A stretch of 64,000 nt of DNA from Planctomicrobium sp051466335 (GTDB taxonomy: Bacteria > Planctomycetota > Planctomycetia > Planctomycetales > Planctomycetaceae), in contig NZ_CP195793.1 in NCBI RefSeq assembly GCF_051466335.1, forward strand, positions 124,001-188,000. Reading direction: 5' to 3'. The position numbers and the translations under genes are program-made. Within the stretch, counting starts at the first letter, position 1; each line of letters begins with the position of its first letter. Shown one piece after another: positions 1-8,637 of the stretch. The notes under the pieces were generated by a model. The model was not told the origin of the DNA, ran no database searches, and saw only the letters and a list, made by a program, of their open reading frames with translations.

Positions 1-349
1 ATGTACTGTTCCATCTCAGCCCCCCCTTGCGATCAGCATCGCAATTCAAACCGGTCGTTTCCCCGACGATCACTTCTCCGCCAATGTGCAGAGGTGCCTT
101 GGGAGACGCCTGTTTGACACCGACGTTGGCAGTCGCATCAAACTCCAGCACCCGTGTCCAGGCGGAGCCGTTGCAGATGAGGGTATAAGCAGTTCCGGAG
201 GTCTCGGGCCCCCCCGTGCGGCGGAACTGATGTTGTTCCGCAGGGCTGCAGGGATCACCAGCGATGATCTCCGCGAAAGCCAGTTGAGGAATGGCTACAA
301 ACGCGAGACCCCAGAGCCACCGGCGTAATTTGTCTGATTTCCCTGTCAT
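1..349 (-). CDS. Secreted S74 tail-fibre-like protein, N-terminal part (runs off window)
   Basis: Reading the minus strand from the ATG at 349 gives an uninterrupted frame to the window edge, so the gene is truncated only by the window. It begins with a basic stretch and a hydrophobic segment ending LAFAE, a likely signal peptide. It then shares the blocks CSP..., GG.ETSG, QASPKAPLHIGGE and CDADRKGGLRWN with the complete protein encoded at 29317-31467. That paralogue ends in an intramolecular chaperone (peptidase S74) domain, so this is probably its homologue. It is divergent from the methylase-helicase at 579, the same arrangement as at 29-37 kb. The function of these secreted trimer-like proteins is not known. 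The identification as a paralogue is firm; the role is not. Confidence 0.75.
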   Translation of the reverse strand, partial: MTGKSDKLRRWLWGLAFVAIPQLAFAEIIAGDPCSPAEQHQFRRTGGPETSGTAYTLICNGSAWTRVLEFDATANVGVKQASPKAPLHIGGEVIVGETTGLNCDADRKGGLRWNST

Positions 350-578
350 GACGAACCTTCCTGCCGGACCGGTGCCAGCGAATCGTTCTACCTGTCTGCC
401 ATGGTCAGCGGGATGTGTCAACCTGCGAGTGGCATGACAGGCCCGTTCCCCCTCGTCTTTCGGTGCTTGCGCCACAATTCTGGCAGCAGTATCGTGATCA
501 CATGAATTTCCGGACGGAGAACGGACAGCCACAAGAGGTCGGTGATTTCGCAATGGTCACCCGCAGGCGAAGCTGACG

Positions 579-3500
579 ATGGGGGCTCGCAAGAATAAGT
601 GGTGGGGCCAGCAGTCGCTGTTTTCGCTGTTCGGAGCGGCGGCAGAGCCGGAAGCTGTTTCAAAGCCACCTTCGAAAGCCAATCGATCAACTTCCGAACC
701 GTCCAATCCGGCACCTTCCGAACCAGGCACCCATTCCGGGAAGAACAAACAGCTGCGGCTGGATTTCAAAGCCAGTGCTGCCGCCAACCAGAACTCTGCT
801 TCAAAACAGAGATCACAAAGCAACGGCTCAGTTCCGAAACCTCACACTCCAGTTGCCAAACCACCTCAGCAGCAGAAGCGGCTGTTCGACCTGTTTTTCA
901 AGCCGCTCGCCGGTCCGAAGCCAAACAACCTGGATCAGGAGATCGTATCCGAGAATGTCACTGCTGTTCCCGATCCGGTGACAGAACCCCCAGCACCTTC
1001 AGTCCATTGGAACCGGACAGCGTCACCCCGATCAGCAGAGACCCCACAGCCGGGCCCAGTCAGTCTGCCTCATTTCCCGACGACCTTCACCGGTGAGAAA
1101 GCGAAGGCCCATGAACTCATCGCTGCCATCCGGACGCTGAAAGCGATTGAAGCCGAACAGCGACCAGCCACAGCGGAAGAGCGTCAGACGCTCTCGAAAT
1201 TCGCGGGATTCGGCGCGTTGGCGCTCTCCATCTTCCCCAACCCGGCCACCGGCCAATACAAACAACCCAGCTGGCAGAAGCTGGGTGAAGAACTGCAATC
1301 GCTGCTCACGCCCGAAGAATACGACAGCGCCAAACGAACGACATTTAACGCGTTCTATACCTCTCCGGTGGTGATTCAGGCCATGCACCTGGCTCTGGCC
1401 CGCATGGGCATCCCCGAGACCGCGACCCTTCTCGAACCGGGGTGCGGCACCGGACGATTTCTGGGCTATGGCCGTCCGGATCAGTATTTTATCGGGATCG
1501 AGCTGGATTCCATTTCCGGGCGCATTGCCCAGGCGATCCATCCCCAACACGACATCCGGATCGAATCGTTTCGTGATACCCGCCTGCCGGAAGACCACAT
1601 CGATGCGGTCATCGGAAACGTTCCGTTCTCCGATCTGAAGCTGGATCATCACGGGCAAAAATTCTCGCTGCACGATTACTTCTTTGCCAAATCGGTCGAT
1701 CTGCTCAGACCCGTCGGCGTGCTGGCCCTGGTGACGTCGCACTACACGCTCGACAAACAGAACGCCGCGATCCGGGAGTATCTGGCGGAGAGAGCGGACT
1801 TCGTGGGTGCGATCCGGTTGCCGTCCGATACGTTCCGGCGGGATGGGACAGCGGTGGTCACGGATATCCTGTTCCTCCGCAAACGGCCAGCAGGAGAGTC
1901 CGTCCATCACATTGATCCCGACTGGCTCGGCGTGTCTCCCCTGTCGATTGAAGGAGCCGACATCTCCATCAACAGGTATTTCCACAATCATCCGGAGATG
2001 GTCCTTGGCAACTGGTCCCGGAAGAACCGGCTGTATGGCGACGGTTACAGCGTCGTCTGCAACGGAGATCTGCACATCCAGTTGCCACGGGCCATCGGAC
2101 AGTTGCCCCAGTTCGCGCCGCTGGCTTCGTCACCGCAATCGGCCCGGCCACCACCACCGGCATTCATTCCACCACACCAGCAGCGGCACATTGATCAAGG
2201 GAGTTTCTTCATAGGGGAGGACAAAGTCATTTACCAGTCTCAGGGAGGCGAGGGGGTTCCGGTTGTGTACGGCGGAACCAAACTCCGCGCCGACGGCACA
2301 CTGGTCGGCAAACGGATGGGAGCACTGATCACGCTCCGGGATCAGGCCCGGCGGGTGCTTCAGTCGCAGAACGAGGACTGGCCCGCTGAACATCAGGAGG
2401 CCGCCCGCAAGGAACTCAACAAAGTCTATGACCGATTCGTGCTAACTTACGGCCCGATCAACAAGACGACGTTCAGCGAGACCACCAATGGTACGTCCAT
2501 CCGCCGAATGCCGAACCTGGTCAAGTTCCGCGAAGATCCCGATGCAATGCTCGTCATGTCGCTCGAAGAGTATGACGAGCCGACCGGCAAAGCGACGAAA
2601 GCCGCCATTCTCCAGCGGGACGTCGTCGGCCGCACACCGCCGGTCACGAGGGTACAGTCAGCGGAAGAGGGGCTTCTAGTGGCGCTCAATCAGCGGGGGA
2701 AGGTCGATCTGGAGTTTATTGCCCAGCTTTACGGCAAGGCCGAACCATCGATCATCGAGGAACTGGGGGATCTGATCTTCCACGATCCCCACCTTCAGGA
2801 ATGGCAGACCAGTGATGTCTATCTCTCCGGGAACGTTCGTGAGAAACTGAAATTCGCGGAAGCCGCTGGGATGTCCTATTTCCGCAACGTGTCGGCTCTT
2901 TCCGAAATCCAGCCCCCCGACGTGCTCCCCGGCGACATCGACGCCAATCTCGGGGCTCCCTGGATACCGGAGGAGTACATCCAGACGTTTGCATCAGAGC
3001 TGTTCAGCGTCGATCGTTCTGCCGTTCCCATTGCCCATCTGCAGAAAGATGCCGTCTGGTCGCTGGATGCCGGTTATGCCGCCCTGCAATCGGTGGCAGC
3101 CACGATTGATTACGGAACACCCCGCGCGAACGGAACGTGGCTGCTGGAGCTGGCCCTGAACATGAAATCCCCTACTGTCTACGACACGCTCGATCAGGGA
3201 GAACGGGTCGTCAACCAGACCGAAACCCTCGCCGCCCGGGAGAAGCAGAAGCAGATCAAGGAGAAGTTCCGCCAATGGATCTTCACTGATCCCGACCGCA
3301 CTGAACGGCTCGTGCGGATTTATAACGATCTGTACAACAATCTCCGCCCACGCGTGTTCGACGGCTCTCATCTCGATTATCCCGGCATGAACGACACGGT
3401 CCAGTTACGGCCCCATCAGAATGCCGCCGTCTGGCGAGGGATGAGCAGCGGCAACACGTTACTGGCCCATTGCGTGGGGGCCGGGAAGACGTTCACGATG

Positions 3501-5756
3501 GCCGCCACCGGGATGAAGATGAAGCAGGCGTCTCTCATCAAGAAGCCGATGTTCGTCGTTCCCAATCACCTGCTGGAACAGTTCTCCAGGGAGTTCCTGC
3601 AGTTGTATCCCAATGCCAAGCTCCTGATCGCCGCCAAAGAAGACCTGACACGCGACAAACGCAAGTTCCTGACGGCACGGATTGCCTCCGGGGAATGGGA
3701 CGGAATCATCGTCACGCACTCCAGTTTCGAGCGGATCGGGATGTCCCGGAGTTATCAGGAGCAGTTCCTGCGGGAACAGATCGCGGAATACGATATCCTG
3801 CTCTGCGAACACGCTGCTGAGAAAGGAAACCGTCGCAATCTGATCAAGACGATCGAAAAGCAGAAAGCCTCTCGCGAGGAAAAACTGAAAAACCTGCTGG
3901 CGGAAGACAAGAAGGACGACGGGCTGGTGTTCGATGAACTGGGCGTCGATCACTTATTCATCGATGAAGCCCATTACTTCAAGAACCTCGAGACTCCGAC
4001 CAAGATGGACCGGGTGGCCGGAATCCAAACCGGAGGGAGCGAACGGGCGTTCGATGTCTACATGAAAGCCCGGTATCTGGACCAGCTCCACGCTGGTCAC
4101 GGGGTGACATTTGCCACCGGAACGCCGATCAGCAACACGATGATGGAGCTGTACACGCTGCAGCGGTTCCTCGACCCTGCGGGCCTGCGGAGCCGGGGGA
4201 TTGAACATTTTGATGCCTGGGCGGCGACGTTCGGGGAAGTCGTCGATTCCATGGAAATCACTCCCGATGGTTCCGGGCTGCGGCCACGGTCGCGGTTTGC
4301 GAAGTTCACCAACCTGCCGGAACTGCAACAGATGTTCCGGGCGTTCGCCGATGTGCAGACCGCCGAGATGCTCAATCTTCCCCGTCCCACACTCAAGGGC
4401 AACAAACCCGAAGTCATTGCTTGCCCGATGTCGGACGAACAACACGAGTTCCAGCAGGAACTGGTGCAGCGTTATGAACGCATCCGCAACGAAAAGATCG
4501 ATCCACGGGAGGACAATGCCCTCGCGATCACCACCGACGGCCGGAAACTGGCGATCGATGCCCGGATGCTCGATCCTGTGGCGGACGACTTTCCGGAATC
4601 CAAGATCAACCGGCTGGTGGAAACGGTCACCGAAATCTTCAACCGGACCGCCAGCCATCGCGGCACGCAGATGATTTTCGCGGACATGGGAGTCAACCCG
4701 ACGGCGTGGGGGTATTCGCCATATTCCGAGATCATCCGTAAGCTGACAGCGTCCGGCATCCCGCGTGAGCAGATTGCCTCCATTGGCGACGCGGAGAGCG
4801 ATGCCAAGAAACAGGCCCTGTTCAAGAAGGTCCGGGAAGGAGCGGTTCGTATATTACTCGGGAGTACCCAGAAGATGGGAACCGGGACCAACGTCCAGAA
4901 ATGCTTGGCAGCCCTGCATCATCTGGACGCCCCCTGGAAACCCGCCGAAGTCGAACAGCGGGACGGGCGGATTCTCAGACAAGGGAACGAGAACAAAGAA
5001 GTCTCGATCTACCGTTATGTGACTGAAGGAAGCTTTGACGCCTACATGTGGCAGGCACTGGAAAACAAGGCCCGGTTCATCAATCAGGTGATGACCGGTG
5101 ACAATGCCCTCCGCGCAGCGGAAGACATCGGCGGTCAGGAGTTGTCATACGCCGAAGTGAAGGCGATCGCCTCCGGCAACCCGGCCGTGCTGACGCTCGC
5201 GGAAGCAGACGCCGAGTTACAACGGCTGCACCTGCTGAAGAAGAGCCACCTCGACGAACAGTTCCTCGCCCGCAGGAACGTCCGCGATCTTCCCGATCTG
5301 ATCGACCGCTACGCCGACCGGCTGGAGAAACTGACCGCTGACCGTTCCCGGATGGCACACCACGACGGCGAACCGGTCACGATCAACGGCAAAGCCATCC
5401 CTCACAATGATCTCATCCCGGCGCTGACCGCCAGACTGAAGTCACTTCCAGCGTTGATCGCTCACCCGATGAACATCACGCCGTCTCTCAAACCCCTGCA
5501 CCAGACCGCCGACATACGACTTCACCCGGATCTGATCGAGATTGACCGTTTCCGTCGGTTCGGGTTCGCTGCGGACCGGTGGCAGATGATCCCGGACCAT
5601 GCTGGAACGGGTCGTGTTGTAGTACTCCGTGAACTCCATCAGCAAATGATCCAGATGCCGTTTTCCAAAGATAATGAACTTCCGAAGACACTCATTCTTC
5701 AGAGTGAAAATCGCGCGCTCGCACCTGCCGTTCAAGTTCGGGGAAGCCTTGGGTAA
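579..5756 (+). CDS. DarB-like N6-adenine methylase/helicase fusion, 3' end replaced by an insertion sequence
   Basis: A giant protein with a low-complexity, Pro/Gln-rich N-terminus. A class I methyltransferase region follows: motif LEPGCGTG near residue 284, and a motif IV variant NVPF near 346. A superfamily 2 helicase follows: Walker A HCVGAGKT near 964, DEAH box near 1128, and motif VI-like QRDGRILRQG near 1458. Such fusions resemble phage P1 DarB and are common on conjugative elements, where anti-restriction roles are proposed. Compared with the intact paralogue at 32033-37486, similarity stops at about nucleotide 5467 (after LIAHP). The last roughly 97 codons read antisense through a transposase gene, so about 190 native C-terminal residues are lost. 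Start chosen at ATG 579, matching the paralogue's MARKSKWWGQ N-terminus. Whether the truncated protein works is unknown. Confidence 0.85.
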   Translation: MGARKNKWWGQQSLFSLFGAAAEPEAVSKPPSKANRSTSEPSNPAPSEPGTHSGKNKQLRLDFKASAAANQNSASKQRSQSNGSVPKPHTPVAKPPQQQKRLFDLFFKPLAGPKPNNLDQEIVSENVTAVPDPVTEPPAPSVHWNRTASPRSAETPQPGPVSLPHFPTTFTGEKAKAHELIAAIRTLKAIEAEQRPATAEERQTLSKFAGFGALALSIFPNPATGQYKQPSWQKLGEELQSLLTPEEYDSAKRTTFNAFYTSPVVIQAMHLALARMGIPETATLLEPGCGTGRFLGYGRPDQYFIGIELDSISGRIAQAIHPQHDIRIESFRDTRLPEDHIDAVIGNVPFSDLKLDHHGQKFSLHDYFFAKSVDLLRPVGVLALVTSHYTLDKQNAAIREYLAERADFVGAIRLPSDTFRRDGTAVVTDILFLRKRPAGESVHHIDPDWLGVSPLSIEGADISINRYFHNHPEMVLGNWSRKNRLYGDGYSVVCNGDLHIQLPRAIGQLPQFAPLASSPQSARPPPPAFIPPHQQRHIDQGSFFIGEDKVIYQSQGGEGVPVVYGGTKLRADGTLVGKRMGALITLRDQARRVLQSQNEDWPAEHQEAARKELNKVYDRFVLTYGPINKTTFSETTNGTSIRRMPNLVKFREDPDAMLVMSLEEYDEPTGKATKAAILQRDVVGRTPPVTRVQSAEEGLLVALNQRGKVDLEFIAQLYGKAEPSIIEELGDLIFHDPHLQEWQTSDVYLSGNVREKLKFAEAAGMSYFRNVSALSEIQPPDVLPGDIDANLGAPWIPEEYIQTFASELFSVDRSAVPIAHLQKDAVWSLDAGYAALQSVAATIDYGTPRANGTWLLELALNMKSPTVYDTLDQGERVVNQTETLAAREKQKQIKEKFRQWIFTDPDRTERLVRIYNDLYNNLRPRVFDGSHLDYPGMNDTVQLRPHQNAAVWRGMSSGNTLLAHCVGAGKTFTMAATGMKMKQASLIKKPMFVVPNHLLEQFSREFLQLYPNAKLLIAAKEDLTRDKRKFLTARIASGEWDGIIVTHSSFERIGMSRSYQEQFLREQIAEYDILLCEHAAEKGNRRNLIKTIEKQKASREEKLKNLLAEDKKDDGLVFDELGVDHLFIDEAHYFKNLETPTKMDRVAGIQTGGSERAFDVYMKARYLDQLHAGHGVTFATGTPISNTMMELYTLQRFLDPAGLRSRGIEHFDAWAATFGEVVDSMEITPDGSGLRPRSRFAKFTNLPELQQMFRAFADVQTAEMLNLPRPTLKGNKPEVIACPMSDEQHEFQQELVQRYERIRNEKIDPREDNALAITTDGRKLAIDARMLDPVADDFPESKINRLVETVTEIFNRTASHRGTQMIFADMGVNPTAWGYSPYSEIIRKLTASGIPREQIASIGDAESDAKKQALFKKVREGAVRILLGSTQKMGTGTNVQKCLAALHHLDAPWKPAEVEQRDGRILRQGNENKEVSIYRYVTEGSFDAYMWQALENKARFINQVMTGDNALRAAEDIGGQELSYAEVKAIASGNPAVLTLAEADAELQRLHLLKKSHLDEQFLARRNVRDLPDLIDRYADRLEKLTADRSRMAHHDGEPVTINGKAIPHNDLIPALTARLKSLPALIAHPMNITPSLKPLHQTADIRLHPDLIEIDRFRRFGFAADRWQMIPDHAGTGRVVVLRELHQQMIQMPFSKDNELPKTLILQSENRALAPAVQVRGSLG

Positions 5757-6533
5757 TTTGTTGGTCCGCACACCATGCTGTTTGAGTTTTCCCACGAATT
5801 CCTTCGTGAACTTCGTGTCCTGATCGTGCATCACGATGCTGGGTTTGTCATCGCGGGACAGCGTCTGTTCCAGAAACCGGCCCGTCTGTTCTGTCACCCA
5901 GGCAGAATTGGGATGCAGCGTCGATTCCGACACGATGATCTCTCGTGTCGTCATGCACAGCCAGACCAGGACATACATCTCCTGGAAACCCCGTGTGGTG
6001 ACAGTCTTCACGGAGAAAAAGTCCACCGCCCACAATGTCTTTGCATGTCTCTCGATGAAGTTGTCCCACCTGTCGGATGTCCGGTCCGGACCGGGGACAA
6101 TGCCCTCCTCTTTGAGGATGTTCCGGACCGTCTGGCGGCTGATCTTCTTGATGCCGAGTTTCCGGAGTTCGCCGATAATCCGGGTGTATCCGAATCCCGT
6201 CGCTTTGGCGATCTGGATCACCAGCTCACGCAGTTCTCGGGGCTTCCGCTGGCCTCCCTTGGGGTTCTTCTTTCGGTTCGGCTCTCCCTCCTCTCGCAGC
6301 CAACGGTAGAACGTCGATGGGCTGACGATCGTCAGTAGTGACTCGATGGCTCGTCCCAGTTTCTTCCCCAGTGCCAGCAGCCGTTCCCGCTCATGCGGCT
6401 TTGTATGCACCTGCCCGGGAATCCGCGTCCGCAAAATCTTGTTCTCTTCCTTCAGGAACTCGACATATCGGGCCAGCTCACGATCAGTGACAGAGGCAAT
6501 CAGGGCCAGGAGTGGGTGGAAAATCGCCGTCAT
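5442..6533 (-). CDS. rve-type DDE transposase (integrase core, IS3/IS481-like)
   Basis: An N-terminal helix-turn-helix-like region (SPSTFYRWLREEGE) is followed by an integrase catalytic core. The probable DDE residues lie in WAVDFF, MHDQDTKF and GRCERAI. A close paralogue is at 55460-56521 and a fragment at 57461-57690, so this family is multi-copy locally. The paralogue ends soon after the shared GGLV motif, so the last roughly 15 residues here (to the stop at 5442) are probably read-through into the interrupted helicase gene. Start ATG at 6533 matches the paralogue's N-terminus (IFHPLLALIASVTDREL). Family placement below rve/DDE level is uncertain. Confidence 0.85.
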   Translation of the reverse strand: MTAIFHPLLALIASVTDRELARYVEFLKEENKILRTRIPGQVHTKPHERERLLALGKKLGRAIESLLTIVSPSTFYRWLREEGEPNRKKNPKGGQRKPRELRELVIQIAKATGFGYTRIIGELRKLGIKKISRQTVRNILKEEGIVPGPDRTSDRWDNFIERHAKTLWAVDFFSVKTVTTRGFQEMYVLVWLCMTTREIIVSESTLHPNSAWVTEQTGRFLEQTLSRDDKPSIVMHDQDTKFTKEFVGKLKQHGVRTNKLPKASPNLNGRCERAIFTLKNECLRKFIIFGKRHLDHLLMEFTEYYNTTRSSMVRDHLPPVRSEPEPTETVNLDQIRVKSYVGGLVQGFERRRDVHRVSDQRWK

Positions 6534-6640
6534 TTCGGTATTGTCGCAATCTGTAATCTGGAACTGTGTTGCAGTCCCTTTGTACAGCGCCTCGTCACTG
6601 AAAACAGCGTCTACGGATGGCGTAAAGACGTTGGTTTCGG
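5468..6640 (-). mobile_element. rve-type insertion sequence inserted in the methylase-helicase gene
   Basis: The left junction (about 5468) is inferred from the point where the two methylase-helicase paralogues stop aligning. The element carries the DDE transposase at 5442-6533. The right end is not defined; sequence similarity to the upstream region of the related copy at 55460-56521 fades within about 100 bases after the transposase start. I could not identify clear terminal inverted repeats by eye, nor the lost 3' end of the interrupted gene on the other side, so a deletion may have followed insertion. Confidence 0.45.
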
Positions 6641-6937
6641 AGACCCAAAATCGGGTGTCGCTACAAACAGAAAAAGCCGTCAGAGACGGCTTGTAGCATC
6701 AGGAAGATTTGGTGAGGGGAACGGGCGGAAATCAAATGCTCCGGATCATAAAGAAAAGCCATTCAGGCAGACGAGAACTTCTGTTCTGTCACAGATGATG
6801 TCACTAAATCCTTGCTAAAGGATGGAATCCTTAGCAAAATATGGAAATTCTGGAAACGCCGAGATGCGTTTCGTGGCGAGCGGAAACTCTTGTGAGTTAG
6901 CCTTTTAGCGGATTTCGAGCACCCTGCTTCGGACGGC
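6534..6937. other. Non-coding stretch between the rve-type IS and the 536-bp repeat
   Basis: No convincing gene. It contains the 5' flank of the transposase, a minus-strand terminator (6665-6692) and an imperfect hairpin at 6812-6837 (TTGCTAAAGGAT paired with ATCCTTAGCAA, one bulged base). The open frames here are not conserved at the second copy of the neighbouring repeat and look like chance. Confidence 0.5.
6665..6692 (-). terminator. Rho-independent terminator, minus strand
   Basis: On the minus strand AAGCCGTC, a TCT loop and GACGGCTT form a perfect 8-bp stem followed by TTTCTGTTT. It would stop minus-strand transcripts coming from the IS110 element and repeat to its right before they enter the rve-type IS. 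Confidence 0.65.
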
Positions 6938-7473
6938 CTACGGAACCGTTCCTGAAAGAGATTGTCAAGCGGGAGAGAGTTTTCCTGGTGTGAGTCTGTA
7001 AATCGAGCGGCAAAGTTCTGGGCTTTGTTTCGAAGTTCATGTTCTGTGGGCTGGATTGCGTTTTGTCTTGAGTGATCATCTCACCGGTTGTCGTTGCTAC
7101 GGGATGTTGCAATCGTTCTTGTCGGATGCGATTGCTCCACACACATTCCTTCGCGAGGCACGATCCATGAGAATCATGGATCGCTCTGCTGCATTGAGCA
7201 GACGCAAAATTATCGAGATGCGAATTCCTCTCCGAAAAGCCTACTCCATTCAAAGGGACGTGCCTGCCTGCTGGACCTGTTCGTGATCAGCAGCGACATC
7301 CACGGTTCCGTACGAGTTGGACTGATCGGGAGGGATCTCAGGCGATGTCACTCACCTGGATCGAACAACCGGGGTGGACCTGGAAGTAATTGGTCTCCTT
7401 TGATTCAGGTTGGAAGGATGATGACGCATCGATTCTGTCTGCTCAGGCTGTGGCAATGGCTCGACACTCAAAG
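6938..7473. repeat. 536-bp repeat, copy 1 (matches 56925-57460)
   Basis: The block from CTACGGAACCG to GACACTCAAAG recurs at 56925-57460 with a constant offset of 49987 and no difference that I noticed. It covers the last ten or so codons and the 3' non-coding end of the IS110 transposase gene. At the second copy the transposase is absent. Either the second copy is a deletion remnant of the same IS110 element, or the block moves on its own. Confidence 0.85.
7161..7202 (-). ncRNA. Candidate structured RNA (tandem hairpins) in the IS110 3' end
   Basis: Two adjacent perfect hairpins: a 10-bp stem with a 3-base loop (7161-7183, CGATCCATGA arm) and a 6-bp stem with a 6-base loop (7185-7202, TCTGCT arm). 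They lie in the long non-coding 3' end of the IS110 element, the place where IS1111-type elements encode their bridge RNA. The hairpins are directly visible; assignment to a bridge RNA is inference, and the target/donor guide loops were not identified. Confidence 0.3.
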
Positions 7474-8510
7474 TAACTTTGCTGCTTGCTGAGGATGTGC
7501 CAGATCACCGTGGCCAGCTTCCGCATCACCGCCACCCGGGCCACGCCACTTCCCCGTCGTCTCTTGAGCTTCTTGTACCATTCCCGAAGACGTCCGTCTT
7601 TGCGGAGCACCTGATACGTCACCTGGGCCAGCAGCCAGCGGGCTGTGTTGTTGCCCGCTTTGGTGATTCTCCCCAGCCGCTGGTTGTTCTCTCCGCTGTT
7701 GCGGCAGCCCGGAGTCAGCCCCCAGTAGTTCGCCAGACTTCTGGCTCGCGGAAATCGCTGCACATCGCCGATCCCAGCGGCGAGCGAAATGGCTGTGAAC
7801 GCTCCGATCCCCGGCATGGTCTTCAGGAGTTGGGCATTGGGGTTGTCGCGGCCTCGCTGGGCGATGAGCTGCTCCAGTTCCAGCAACCTCTCCTGGATCT
7901 GCCTCAGGTCCGCCAGCAGAAAGTTCATCTCCAGTCGATCAATCTCTGGTAAACAAATCTCTCGCAGCCAGGCGATGGCCTTCATGGTCGGAAAGGTTTT
8001 TGTAGGAAGTTCCCATTGCAGATTGTGTCGCCGCAGGATGTGCTTGATCTTGTTGACCAGCTGCGTCTGAGCCTGACCGGCCTCCTTCCGCAACGTGCTG
8101 AGCTTGCGGTTCTCCTGCTCAGAAGTGCTGCAGATGTTGACCTGCCGCAACCCGCGAACGGGCTTGCCCTCCAGAAACCGATCACGGTTGACCCACAGCA
8201 GTTCACTTAGCGATGCAGCATCGCGTCGATCGGTCTTACAGCGTTTGCGTTCCTCCGGCTGAATGAGGATCACCTTGTGACAGCGGTAATCCCGCAGCAT
8301 CCGGATCAGCCAGTCGTTGAAGCCACAGACTTCCACGACTGCGATGAACTGTTCTTCAAGCTGCGCACACCGCCGGGTGAGCTGATCAAAGAACTCGAGG
8401 ACCTTCTCTGGCTGCGTGGACACCTGCCGTGCGAGAAGAACATCACCCGCCTGGTCACGGAGTGAGACAGTCAGCTGACGGGCATGTTGATCGATTCCAA
8501 GAAAGAGCAT
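7443..8510 (-). CDS. IS110-family transposase
   Basis: The N-terminal DEDD (RuvC-like) domain starts MLFLGIDQHARQLTV and contains EVCGFNDWL and KTDRRDA. The C-terminal transposase domain contains TMPGIGAFTAISL and FRNYWGLTPG-like segments, here RSLANYWGLTPG. These are the conserved blocks of IS110-type DNA transposases, which recombine through a circular intermediate using a bridge RNA. Start placed at ATG 8510 (MLFLG), the usual family N-terminus, rather than the longer frame from 8552. The last codons (after LSKQQSY) lie inside the 536-bp repeat. Confidence 0.9.
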   Translation of the reverse strand: MLFLGIDQHARQLTVSLRDQAGDVLLARQVSTQPEKVLEFFDQLTRRCAQLEEQFIAVVEVCGFNDWLIRMLRDYRCHKVILIQPEERKRCKTDRRDAASLSELLWVNRDRFLEGKPVRGLRQVNICSTSEQENRKLSTLRKEAGQAQTQLVNKIKHILRRHNLQWELPTKTFPTMKAIAWLREICLPEIDRLEMNFLLADLRQIQERLLELEQLIAQRGRDNPNAQLLKTMPGIGAFTAISLAAGIGDVQRFPRARSLANYWGLTPGCRNSGENNQRLGRITKAGNNTARWLLAQVTYQVLRKDGRLREWYKKLKRRRGSGVARVAVMRKLATVIWHILSKQQSYFECRAIATA

Positions 8511-8637
8511 GCGAGGATCTCCTGTGAGAAAAGGATTGGAACACCCCCACACTGGAAAATCCCACCCCCAATAGCAACTCTTTCATCGATATCAAAGGCT
8601 TGACGACATGGAGTAAACGGATCGGGCGGGCAGACTG

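Larger units (their letters stand above)
6938..8630 (-). mobile_element. IS110-family element (approximate limits)
   Basis: The transposase at 7443-8510 is followed on its 3' side by about 505 bases of non-coding DNA ending at 6938. That boundary is shared exactly with the second copy of the block (56925), so 6938 is probably the element's right end. A TTGACA hexamer lies about 25 bases inside this end, pointing outward, as expected for the junction promoter formed when IS110-type elements circularise. A long 3' non-coding end is typical of the IS1111 subgroup. The left end, upstream of the transposase start, is not resolved. Confidence 0.45.

Noticed and set aside
6897..7253. Minus-strand frame MNGVGFSER... 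in the 536-bp repeat
   Set aside because: Although present in both repeat copies, it has no ribosome binding site and no protein-like pattern, and its C-terminus differs between copies; non-coding IS end is more likely.
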